Shown here piece by piece: positions 1 to 6,042 of a stretch of DNA of 6,115 bases. A program made the translations under genes and the position numbers. Below the pieces are notes generated by a model. That model searched no databases, had not been told where the DNA came from, and was given only the letters and a program-made list of their open reading frames with translations. The stretch lies in the NCBI GenBank assembly GCA_047973435.1, contig JBKECA010000326.1, positions 1-6,115 on the forward strand. Reading direction: 5' to 3'. This DNA comes from JBKECA01 sp047973435. GTDB taxonomy: Bacteria; Planctomycetota; Planctomycetia; Planctomycetales; Planctomycetaceae. Each line of letters begins with the position of its first letter. The first letter of the stretch is position 1.

Positions 1-771
1 GCGGTCTTGGTTCTCGGTGACTGTTATCGGCACGGATACAAAGTCCGTCAGCTTGATCGTTTTGACTCGCTGCTCCGCCTGTTCGGTCCAGAACTCGACC
101 CGGTCAATGCGAAACGGTCGCCGGTCGACCAGCACCCGTTCCGACTTCTGCAAGTCGCCATCGCTACGAAAGTGCCGGGTCAGTTCCAGCAGCTCGGATT
201 CCTGCTCGGCCGTGACGTCGTCGACGATGATCTTCAGATGCTTGTGACCGGTTCGCGGCAGCGGAATCGTGTCACTCCGAATGTCCATGTAACGCGAGTA
301 GTCGAACAGCAGCCCCTCCGCGAGCGGCGTCCAGGACTCCCCATGATCCGAACTGAGCACCTGCACGCGCTGCTCAAAGTTGGTGAGTGGCGTTACTAGT
401 CGGAGTCCATCCGGCGGCGGATCTTTCGGGGCAAACGACAGCGTGACTTCGAGCCCCCGGCCGTCTCGAGGCAACAGCGTCAGCTGCGTGCCCCGCAGTG
501 TTCCCGTCCGCCGCACGACTGTTGTTTCCGTGGCGGGAACCTTCCTCAAAAGGTAGCCCACCTCGTGTCCGTCGCCATCGTAGACCCGCAGGTCTCCCAG
601 TGATGGCGAGGCATGCTCGTACACCCCGGCATCCAGTTCGACGGAGACGATCTCCTCCTCGGAGTGCACCGGGACCTCGATCGCGCGAGAGAAACGCCCC
701 GTCTCGGCTGCGGCTGCAACCGTCAGCGTCAGGGCCTGCAAGCCAGCGAACAGGAGTGCGACGGTCTTCAT
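1..771 (-). CDS. DUF3999-like exported protein, 3' end missing
   Basis: The reading frame is open from ATG at 771 to the window edge, giving 257 codons with no stop, so the C-terminus is missing. Residues 1-22 form a Sec-type signal peptide: MKT, then a hydrophobic VALLFAGLQALTLTV stretch, then an AAAA region with likely cleavage before E23. The mature part is beta-rich, with a segment LGDLRVYDGDGHEVGYLL (about residues 58-75) that resembles the 'DLRV..a.G..VPY' signature of DUF3999 proteins, and later FDYSRYMDIRSD and HLKIIVDDV strands. DUF3999 proteins are known as neighbours of DUF2339 membrane proteins, and a DUF2339 gene lies 174 bp upstream on the same strand, which supports the call. 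The ribosome site is weak (GAAG at 780-783, spacer 8). The reaction or partner is unknown; location is inferred to be periplasmic, possibly anchored by the unseen C-terminus. Confidence 0.72.
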   Translation of the reverse strand, partial: MKTVALLFAGLQALTLTVAAAAETGRFSRAIEVPVHSEEEIVSVELDAGVYEHASPSLGDLRVYDGDGHEVGYLLRKVPATETTVVRRTGTLRGTQLTLLPRDGRGLEVTLSFAPKDPPPDGLRLVTPLTNFEQRVQVLSSDHGESWTPLAEGLLFDYSRYMDIRSDTIPLPRTGHKHLKIIVDDVTAEQESELLELTRHFRSDGDLQKSERVLVDRRPFRIDRVEFWTEQAEQRVKTIKLTDFVSVPITVTENQDR

Positions 772-809
772 AGGTCGGACTTCAATATCGGTGTGTAAGG
801 GGGACGAAT

Positions 810-832
810 CGGCAGTCGCCAGCCGGCAGTCG
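810..832. repeat. Short direct repeat in the gap between the two leftward genes
   Basis: The nonamer CGGCAGTCG occurs at 810-818 and again at 824-832, a 14-bp period. It lies in the 174-bp gap between the DUF2339 stop and the DUF3999-like start. It may be a degenerate tandem duplication or a weak binding site. I see no clear intrinsic terminator in this gap, which is compatible with the two genes sharing a transcript. Confidence 0.4.
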
Positions 833-945
833 TGTGTCACAACTGACCGGGTCTCAGCCATCGGCCAAGACGATCGCCGGTGAAAGTTCCAGGTCAACGT
901 TCCGACGTTCACCGTGGGGAACAGACGTTTCGTCGCGGTGATGCG

Positions 946-3636
946 TCACGTGGGCCCGACCTCGTTACGCTGCGGACGGGCATCTTCCGCGTTGAAGTCT
1001 TCGTCAGTTCCGATCGCAGTGAAGGTCTCGCGCGAGCGGAGATACAGCAATGATCCCGACAGCACCAGTATGCCGAGAATGATAAAGGCCACGATTCGCC
1101 AGAAGTCCCCCAGCTGGGCCAGATCGACAAAAAACACCTTCCAGGCCACCACTGCGAACAGCGTAAGCCCCAGGTACCGCAGCGGTTTGACATTCTTCCG
1201 AATCCCTTGAATCAACGCCCCCAGGGCGAACAACGTCCACAAGATCGAAACACCGCCCGATCGGAATTCTTCGCGATAGTGTTGCAGGAAGGAATTGACT
1301 TCGAGCGTCAGGTAGATGAACAGCGTTCCGAGTCCAGCAATGACGAACAGCGGTCGCGCCTGTCGCAGCTGCACCGGACGGGCCGCCAATAGATACGCCG
1401 CTGTGAGGAAGCCGATTACCGAACCGAAGTCCAGCAGACGCAGCCCGGCATCTCGAAACGAGTAGCCAACAACCGAGTCATACAGATACTGCGACGACAG
1501 CGACCAACTCGGAAGATCGAAGGCCGCCAGCTTCAGAAACAGTCCACACAGAAAGACCCATGTCAGCGTCATCAGGGCCTGGCTATCCTGCAGGACCGCT
1601 TCCCACAGCAGCACACCGCACAAACTCAGCCACAGCAACGTCAGCACGGGGAGCTTCAGATTCGGAGAGAAGAAGCCCAATGTCCGGTTGAGCTCCAGGT
1701 GCAGGTACACAAACCCCATCATCAGCGCCAGTCCGAGGCCCGCACTCAAGATTGACGATCCCCGAATCCATTCGGCCGTATCATTCTCTCGCGACATCCA
1801 GCCCGACTGCTGGGCCTGTTTCGCCAGCAGTCGCGAGGCCAGAAGAATCGATCCGATGGGGATGCCAAACATCATCCCCCGCTGCAACAGCAGGCGAATG
1901 TACTCCGCCGCCGTCAGCGTCTCCGCCGTCCCAAAACTGCCAAACTGCCGCGGCAAGTCGAGGAACCCGAACCGCACGAGAACCAGCGCGTACAGCAGAT
2001 AGCTGACGTGTTTGAGGAACTGGCTGCCAAGCTTTCCGCCAATCCACAGCAGTACCAGCGCCTGCAATGCCCAACTGGCCGTGATCCATTCCCGAGACAG
2101 CAGGATCGGCATCGTAACGGACAGAAAGAACGCCGCCAGACCCATAAAGCCGACCAGCAAGTCGCGGTCGACCCGCTTCCGCCACAGAAAGTAAAGGACA
2201 TGCAGTGTGTAGAAAGCCGACAGCGACAGCGTCACAGCCGCCAGCCACTTCGATGAGAACCCTTGCGCCGCCAGACACTGCAGCTCGATCAGTCGATCCG
2301 CCTGCGTGTAGAACAGCCCGGCATTGGTCATCAGCACCAGCAGGTCGAGCAGGTTCGACTTCGCCCCATTGACGATCTTGTACAGGAACTGCATCGTCGA
2401 ATAGAGGACGAAGAACGACACCAGGAACGGCAGCACCTCGCGGATGTGACTGGCGTCATACCTCTGCATCGACGCCAGGTACAACACCCACGTACAGACA
2501 AAGGCCAGGTAATTCACCAGCGGCCAGTCCTTCCGGTAGCACATCGCCAGAACGCCCACTCCCAGCACCAGCATGTAGCCATACAGGCCCACGAAGTTGA
2601 CCTCACCCGTGGCCAGCATCACTGGAGTGCCAAAGCCACCCAGAATCGCGAGCACGGCCACGAGCATTGAGTTGAAACGCACCGCAATCCCGCAGCCGAG
2701 CGCAGTTACAAGGATCATCAGGCCAAAGGCCGTCACCTGCGACGGGAGTCCCCCCAGCGTCGGTATAAGATGGTAGAAGTGGTGAGCGGCATAGACAGAA
2801 AAATACAGCGTCGCCAGCCCTCCCCCCAGCAGCCCCTGTCCAAAAACGTGATAGCGCCGCCCCAGTAACCGGCTGCCGACCACCAGCATTCCCAGCCCCA
2901 CGATCCCGGAGATCGCCACGCGCGTCAGCGGCGTCACCAGATTGTGGTCGACAGAATATTTCACGAAGAAGCCAATCCCGACCACGAAGATCAGAATCCC
3001 GATTCGCAGCAGCCACTGGCTGGCGACGGCGTACTCCATCGAGACGCCTGCGGGGACATGCTCCTCGCCGACGATGATCCAGTTCCAGATTTTCCGCAGC
3101 GACTCTTTGGCGGCCGCCTCGAAGCGGCCTGGTTCGCGCTCTGGAATCGGTGTGGCGAAACGGACAGATGGCCGCGGCTGCATCGTTTCCGACGGTCGCG
3201 ATGGCTTCGACGCTTCCCTTGCCGCCCGCTGCCGAGCGGCATCGGCGGCCACCTGTTGAACAAAGTCGTCCGCACGCTGACGAGCGACGTCACGCGGAGC
3301 CATCGTGGTGCTCGTGTCGACAACTTCGACCTCCGAGGCGTCCAGCATCTCGACTTCCAACGTCGACTCCGTTGCAGACAGTTCCGACACCGGCGCGTCA
3401 GCCGGAGACGGGTCGGCCGACGACGTGACTGGACGTATGGCGGGACCGTCGCGTTTGGCGACCGCTTGCTTGATCTCTTCCACGTCCAAGAGCAGAGTCC
3501 GCAGGTCGCGGCGGACTCCAAGCAATCCCGTTGCGTGCGACTGACGCAGCCGATTGACCATTACCAGCGTTGCAATCGGTATCGCCGGCAACACAACCAG
3601 AGCAACAAACACGAGAAATACAATGAACGCGTCCAT
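946..3636 (-). CDS. DUF2339 (COG5373) large polytopic membrane protein
   Basis: This 896-residue protein has an N-terminal membrane segment (about residues 4-26), then a long hydrophilic linker (about 30-185) rich in Ala, Pro, Ser, Glu and Arg, then roughly 21 further hydrophobic helices from about residue 207 to 866, and a short acidic tail. DUF2339 hallmarks seen are RIGILIFVVGIGFFVKYSV (about 211-229), a glycine-rich GQGLLGGGLATLYFSVYAAH helix (about 266-285), GGFGTP (about 333-338), and near the C-terminus LRYLGLTLFAVVAWKVFFVD followed by FWRIVAFIILG. The length fits the family. The start is ATG at 3636, with GGGG six bases upstream; an in-frame TTG at 3642 would add two residues and is less likely. 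Function is unknown for the family; it acts in the inner membrane. The DUF3999-like gene follows downstream on the same strand. Confidence 0.93.
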   Translation of the reverse strand: MDAFIVFLVFVALVVLPAIPIATLVMVNRLRQSHATGLLGVRRDLRTLLLDVEEIKQAVAKRDGPAIRPVTSSADPSPADAPVSELSATESTLEVEMLDASEVEVVDTSTTMAPRDVARQRADDFVQQVAADAARQRAAREASKPSRPSETMQPRPSVRFATPIPEREPGRFEAAAKESLRKIWNWIIVGEEHVPAGVSMEYAVASQWLLRIGILIFVVGIGFFVKYSVDHNLVTPLTRVAISGIVGLGMLVVGSRLLGRRYHVFGQGLLGGGLATLYFSVYAAHHFYHLIPTLGGLPSQVTAFGLMILVTALGCGIAVRFNSMLVAVLAILGGFGTPVMLATGEVNFVGLYGYMLVLGVGVLAMCYRKDWPLVNYLAFVCTWVLYLASMQRYDASHIREVLPFLVSFFVLYSTMQFLYKIVNGAKSNLLDLLVLMTNAGLFYTQADRLIELQCLAAQGFSSKWLAAVTLSLSAFYTLHVLYFLWRKRVDRDLLVGFMGLAAFFLSVTMPILLSREWITASWALQALVLLWIGGKLGSQFLKHVSYLLYALVLVRFGFLDLPRQFGSFGTAETLTAAEYIRLLLQRGMMFGIPIGSILLASRLLAKQAQQSGWMSRENDTAEWIRGSSILSAGLGLALMMGFVYLHLELNRTLGFFSPNLKLPVLTLLWLSLCGVLLWEAVLQDSQALMTLTWVFLCGLFLKLAAFDLPSWSLSSQYLYDSVVGYSFRDAGLRLLDFGSVIGFLTAAYLLAARPVQLRQARPLFVIAGLGTLFIYLTLEVNSFLQHYREEFRSGGVSILWTLFALGALIQGIRKNVKPLRYLGLTLFAVVAWKVFFVDLAQLGDFWRIVAFIILGILVLSGSLLYLRSRETFTAIGTDEDFNAEDARPQRNEVGPT

Positions 3637-3670
3637 GGCCAACCCCGGTTACGCAGGTCAACGTCTTGCC

Positions 3671-3708
3671 AGTTGTCAGTCTTCAGTTGTCAGTCTTCAG
3701 TTGTCAGT
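3671..3708. repeat. 14-bp tandem repeat, 2.7 copies
   Basis: The unit AGTTGTCAGTCTTC is present at 3671-3684, exactly again at 3685-3698, and as a 10-base partial copy at 3699-3708. It ends 34 bp upstream of the DUF2339 start codon, so on that strand it lies in the promoter or leader as ACTGACAACTGAAG-type units. From memory, close variants are common as dispersed intergenic repeats in planctomycetes and some other bacteria; that point is recollection and was not searched. Confidence 0.9.
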
Positions 3709-3995
3709 GGAGAGGGTGCGTCCGACCAGCAACCCGGCAGGAGTCTCTCGGAGCCGTCTGAGAGGACCGGATTTCCCACCTGTCCCGTATCAGTGCGGAT
3801 CCTGCCCGGCGAAGAGAGACTCAGTCACCGCTCGCCTGGAACACGGGGGCGCCCTCCAGCACAAGATGTAACTCAGAATTTCCGAGATTGTCAGCGCGAA
3901 ATGGCTGTTCGAGGGGCTGATCGCCAATTTCTGTGCCGGAGTGTTGTCCCATGCCGCCGGAAACACCCCCTCGAAACATCGCGGCAAATCGCCGA

Positions 3996-4024
3996 TTGAG
4001 TCCCGTGTCCGCCGGGGATAGAAT
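3996..4024 (+). promoter_or_regulatory. Predicted sigma70-type promoter of the tatA operon
   Basis: A -35 box TTGAGT (3996-4001; four of six consensus bases) is followed, after an ideal 17-bp spacer, by a -10 box TAGAAT (4019-4024; five of six). Transcription would start near 4031, leaving a leader of about 60 bases before tatA. It is correctly oriented for the three rightward genes. The match could arise by chance in 450 bp, but its spacing and position are good. Confidence 0.55.
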
Positions 4025-4052
4025 AGATCTGTCGTCAGTCCAACCAAGTCCC

Positions 4053-4075
4053 GTCCCGCCGCACTTTTGCGGGAC
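4053..4075 (+). promoter_or_regulatory. Hairpin in the predicted tatA leader
   Basis: GTCCCGC (4053-4059) and GCGGGAC (4069-4075) are perfect inverted 7-mers around a 9-base loop ending in TTTT. The hairpin ends 6 bases before the ribosome site at 4082-4085. There is no T-tract after the stem, so it is not a standard intrinsic terminator. It could affect mRNA stability or translation. The CCTC directly 3' of the stem (4076-4079) can in principle pair with the GAGG ribosome site, though the 2-base loop makes that fold strained. Confidence 0.5.
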
Positions 4076-4081
4076 CCTCTT

Positions 4082-4085
4082 GAGG
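4082..4085 (+). promoter_or_regulatory. Ribosome-binding site that fixes the tatA start
   Basis: GAGG, eight bases before the ATG at 4094. This site favours the ATG over the in-frame TTG at 4067, which lies inside the leader hairpin and would put nine atypical residues ahead of the TatA N-terminus. Confidence 0.7.
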
Positions 4086-4093
4086 TCGCGTTC

Positions 4094-4264
4094 ATGTTCG
4101 CCGGTCCATGGCAAATCCTGATTTTTGCACTGATCGTCCTGCTGCTGTTCGGAAGCCGGCTGCCGCAGACGATGCGCTCGCTGGGAAAGTCGGTCAACGA
4201 ATTCAAGAAGGGGATTCGCGAAGGGGAGGAAGAGGCTGACGAAGAAGATCGTCAGCGAACCTGA
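4094..4264 (+). CDS. tatA: Sec-independent protein translocase subunit TatA, short form
   Basis: The 56-residue product matches the TatA/TatE plan. A short N-terminal membrane helix (about residues 6-19, WQILIFALIVLLLF) leads into the FG hinge (F19-G20), then an amphipathic helix (about 22-42) containing LPQTMRSLGKSVNEFKKGI, and an acidic tail (EGEEEADEEDRQRT). W6-Q7 lines up with the W-Q pair in E. coli TatA, and Q rather than Glu there favours TatA over TatB. F37-K38-K39 matches the conserved FKK of the family. TatA oligomers form the passage for folded twin-arginine substrates together with TatC in the inner membrane; no tatC or tatB is in the window. At 56 residues it is shorter than E. 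coli TatA (89) because the tail is short. It is the first gene of a probable three-gene rightward operon, with 52 bp to the next gene. Confidence 0.92.
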   Translation: MFAGPWQILIFALIVLLLFGSRLPQTMRSLGKSVNEFKKGIREGEEEADEEDRQRT

Positions 4265-4306
4265 TCGTAGACCAGGCCCCAGTCAGCAGGGCTACTCAAG
4301 CGCGCC

Positions 4307-4311
4307 GGAGG
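4307..4311 (+). promoter_or_regulatory. Strong ribosome site for a GTG-started gene
   Basis: GGAGG lies five bases before GTG at 4317. No ATG exists in this reading frame, so the site is the main evidence that the gene is translated and starts at GTG. Confidence 0.75.
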
Positions 4312-4316
4312 CGGCT

Positions 4317-4583
4317 GTGGATATCGCCCACCCAGGTTGGATACCGCTACTCCTGCCGGATCTGGGAGCTGATTCCGTGCAGGTCGTGCAGTGGCTGGTG
4401 GACACCCCCGCGAATGTCGTGGAAGGCGACCGGATACTCGAACTGCTGGCAGACGGCGTGCTCTTTCATTTGTCCACGACCGGGACCGGACAGCTGGCGC
4501 GACAGGACTGCCGCCGAGGCTGTTTCGTCACCAAGGGGGAGACGCTGGGATGGATCGATCCCGCTGTGCAAGTTGGCTTCTGA
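4317..4583 (+). CDS. Stand-alone lipoyl/biotinyl-like domain protein lacking the attachment lysine
   Basis: The 88-residue product is essentially one lipoyl-like beta barrel. LPDLGADSVQVVQWLV (about residues 13-28) matches the first strands of lipoyl domains from 2-oxoacid dehydrogenase E2 proteins. VVEGDRILELLADG (34-47) matches the 'V..GD.l..v..DK' half, and FVTKGETLGWID (70-81) matches the closing strands. The lysine that normally carries lipoate or biotin in the DK turn is replaced: the protein reads A44-D45-G46. The only lysine is K73, outside that turn. So it is probably not lipoylated in the usual way and may be a structural or binding domain. I recall similar small lysine-free proteins in planctomycetes, but did not check. 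The start is GTG at 4317 with a strong GGAGG. The last 34 bp overlap the next gene in another frame, implying translational coupling. No signal peptide is seen; it is likely cytoplasmic. Confidence 0.75.
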   Translation: MDIAHPGWIPLLLPDLGADSVQVVQWLVDTPANVVEGDRILELLADGVLFHLSTTGTGQLARQDCRRGCFVTKGETLGWIDPAVQVGF

Positions 4584-5308
4584 CTGGCATCGCACTGCTT
4601 CTGCTGGGCAGCCCCGTCGCCTTCGCAGTCGAATTCGCCACCTCTCTGGACTCCGCCCGCGGCGCGGGTGATGCGCAGTTGCCCGTCGTCGTCACGTTCT
4701 CCGCTCGCTGGTGTGGCTGGTGTCGAAAAATGGCGGCCACTACGTTTCCCGATCCTCAACTGGAGGCTTTGGACGACCGGGTGTTATGGGTCAAGCTCGA
4801 TCCCGATGAAGCACGGGGACTGGCGGCCAGACTGAAGATTCGCGGCCTGCCACACACCGTCATGCTCGACGCCCAGGACCGGCTCATCGGCACCCAGCCC
4901 GGCTACATGACCGCCGGAGGATTGCTGCAGTTCATCGAAGAAACGCTCGCTGATCCGCAGCCAGTCGAACTGCCACCCGCCTCGCTGATCGAACAGCTCG
5001 AAGAGCTGCAGTCGGCCGACGACCCGCAATCCGTCGTGCGGCTGGCCCTGGAGGAACTGTCCCAGCAGCCGCTCGCGGAACGTGAGGAACTGCTACAACT
5101 GCTCCGCGATGCGGGGAACGAGGTCTATCCACACCTCGCGCAGCTATTGCGAGACGAGGAACTCCGGATCCGTGCCGCAGCCGGAGTGGTGCTCCGCCAG
5201 CTGACGCAGCGCGACCTTCCCTTCGATCCCTTCGCCGCGACGGACGTTCAAACCGAACAGTCCGCAGCCTGGATCAAGTTATACTGCCCGCGGCAGCGAG
5301 TGAGATGA
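4550..5308 (+). CDS. Secreted thioredoxin-like protein (CGWC) with helical C-terminal region
   Basis: The product has 252 residues. Residues 1-26 are a Sec signal peptide: MDRSRCASW, a hydrophobic WLLTGIALLLLG core, and an AFA site before V27. It has no twin arginine and no lipobox. A thioredoxin-like domain spans about 30-135, with active-site ARWCGWCRKM (C55, C58), a VLWVKLDPDE strand, and GLPHTVMLD giving the expected cis-proline (P101). The WCGWC form is typical of Thioredoxin_7/DsbD-gamma-like reductases. Residues about 143-245 are predicted alpha-helical; VYPHLAQLLRDEELRIRAAA (192-211) reads like a HEAT-type repeat, followed by LPFDPFA and a terminal AAWIKLY helix. It probably acts on disulfides in the periplasm; substrate unknown. 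The start is ATG at 4550, with GGGAG eight bases upstream. It starts within the lipoyl-like gene, so it is very likely co-translated with it. Confidence 0.88.
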   Translation: MDRSRCASWLLTGIALLLLGSPVAFAVEFATSLDSARGAGDAQLPVVVTFSARWCGWCRKMAATTFPDPQLEALDDRVLWVKLDPDEARGLAARLKIRGLPHTVMLDAQDRLIGTQPGYMTAGGLLQFIEETLADPQPVELPPASLIEQLEELQSADDPQSVVRLALEELSQQPLAEREELLQLLRDAGNEVYPHLAQLLRDEELRIRAAAGVVLRQLTQRDLPFDPFAATDVQTEQSAAWIKLYCPRQRVR

Positions 5309-5409
5309 TTCGGACGTCAAAGCCCCACGAGGCAAAACGTATCAACCTTGACGGCGCGCAGTCTAATCTCTGCTCCCTCCGCGTCCTCCGAGGTGAGCCA
5401 AACGAAGTC

Positions 5410-5442
5410 CCCCTTAACAACTCAAGGGGCGCCCTGCGCCCC
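5410..5442. terminator. Overlapping inverted repeats between convergent genes
   Basis: Two stems share the same GGGG. CCCCTT (5410-5415) pairs with AAGGGG (5424-5429) around 8 bases, or GGGGCGC (5426-5432) pairs with GCGCCCC (5436-5442) around a 3-base CCT loop. The second stem is very stable. They lie between the convergent thioredoxin-like and DUF309 genes, where a bidirectional terminator would be expected. No T-tract follows on either strand, so Rho-independent termination is not demonstrated. The rest of the 5309-5472 gap shows no gene I can support. Confidence 0.4.
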
Positions 5443-5472
5443 CTGATGCTCGCGTCTGAGTCGCAGCGACGG

Positions 5473-6042
5473 TTACTGGTATGGCAGCGGGTCCGGAATC
5501 AGCAGGAACGGGAAGACTCGCAACGGGCGACCGGTTTGCAGCTCGGTTGGATACGCCAGTTGTGCTGCGCGGTCGGCTGCGAATTGCAGCATGGTAAAGT
5601 CGAGTCCGCAGTAACGGTCGACGTCTGACTCGGCTGCAACGTCGGCAAACACTTCGCCCGCCGAAGCGGCATGTCGCCGGACGCCGTGAATGCTCTCCTC
5701 CCGGACCTTCATTCCGGCAGCCGCCATCTTGACCAGCCCCTTCAGGAATTTTCCCTCCAGGGTATCCACCGAGGTCACCTTGAACAGCCGATCCCATTCG
5801 TCATGGGCTTCCCAATAGAAGCCGAGATTGAACAGGTCCAGGCCAAAGAGATACGTCCGATTTTCCGCCCAGCGGAGCTCGATCAACGGCTTGGCCTGGA
5901 GCGGCTTGCGGTCATAACTGTGACCACGCGGGTCCCGAAACGGATGCGGCGTCCCGCTGCCAGGAATATGCGCATACCGCGGAATCTCCGCGGACGCCAG
6001 GAGACGCACGAACTTTTGATCGGTTTGTGGAGCTTCAATCAT
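5473..6042 (-). CDS. DUF309 domain protein
   Basis: The 189-residue protein contains the DUF309 signature in its middle: GLDLFNLGFYWEAHDEWDRL (about 67-86), matching 'LFN.G.YfEAHE.wE', followed by FLKGLVKMAAAGMK (99-112), matching 'fl.GLiqlA'. Conserved E78, A79, H80 and W83 are present. Before it is an N-terminal extension (about 1-60) with PRYAHIPGSGTPHPFRDPRG and HSYD, a style I associate with planctomycete members. The C-terminal part (about 165-189) is proline-rich and ends in IPDPLPYQ. There are no membrane segments or signal peptide, so it is cytoplasmic. DUF309 is a small all-helical family without an established biochemical role. The start is ATG at 6042 with GGAG ten bases upstream (6053-6056). 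It converges with the thioredoxin-like gene and is not in its operon; its own upstream neighbour is outside the window. Confidence 0.87.
   Translation of the reverse strand: MIEAPQTDQKFVRLLASAEIPRYAHIPGSGTPHPFRDPRGHSYDRKPLQAKPLIELRWAENRTYLFGLDLFNLGFYWEAHDEWDRLFKVTSVDTLEGKFLKGLVKMAAAGMKVREESIHGVRRHAASAGEVFADVAAESDVDRYCGLDFTMLQFAADRAAQLAYPTELQTGRPLRVFPFLLIPDPLPYQ

Larger units (their letters stand above)
3637..4093. other. Divergent intergenic region, 457 bp
   Basis: This stretch separates the leftward DUF2339 gene from the rightward tatA gene. It contains a 14-bp tandem repeat near the DUF2339 end, a sigma70-like promoter and a leader hairpin near the tatA end. Between about 3709 and 3995 I see only minor features: a CTCTC/GAGAG inverted repeat at 3745-3749 and 3760-3764, and open frames on both strands without ribosome sites or recognisable domains. 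I call no gene there. A 52-codon minus-strand frame (3821-3979) is the least implausible candidate but is unsupported. Confidence 0.7.

Noticed and set aside
7..399. A 130-codon plus-strand frame at the left edge.
   Set aside because: It is antisense to the exported DUF3999-like frame, which has a signal peptide, an uninterrupted 257 codons and matching context.
3671..3708. The tandem repeat considered as a CRISPR fragment.
   Set aside because: The units are 14 bp and directly adjacent, with no unique spacers and no cas genes nearby.
2944..3999. A 351-codon plus-strand open frame antisense to the 5' part of the DUF2339 gene and running into the intergenic repeat.
   Set aside because: It mirrors the strong DUF2339 coding frame, is very Arg-rich with no recognisable domain, and reads through the 14-bp tandem repeat.
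4053..4075. The leader hairpin considered as an intrinsic terminator.
   Set aside because: There is no T-tract after the stem; the TTTT lies in the loop.
3790..4206. A minus-strand 138-codon frame and a nested 97-codon frame (3821-4114) antisense to tatA.
   Set aside because: Both overlap the well-supported tatA start region and promoter, and no domain is recognisable. The shorter ATG at 3979 (52 codons) has no ribosome site.
4391..4549. A 53-residue N-terminal extension of the thioredoxin-like frame.
   Set aside because: It would overlap most of the lipoyl-like gene and bury the signal peptide. The ATG at 4550 has a good ribosome site and puts a clean signal peptide at the N-terminus.
5305..5628. 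A 107-codon plus-strand frame beginning at the end of the thioredoxin-like gene.
   Set aside because: Its second half is antisense to the DUF309 gene and its first half runs through the palindromic intergenic element; no domain and no ribosome site are evident.
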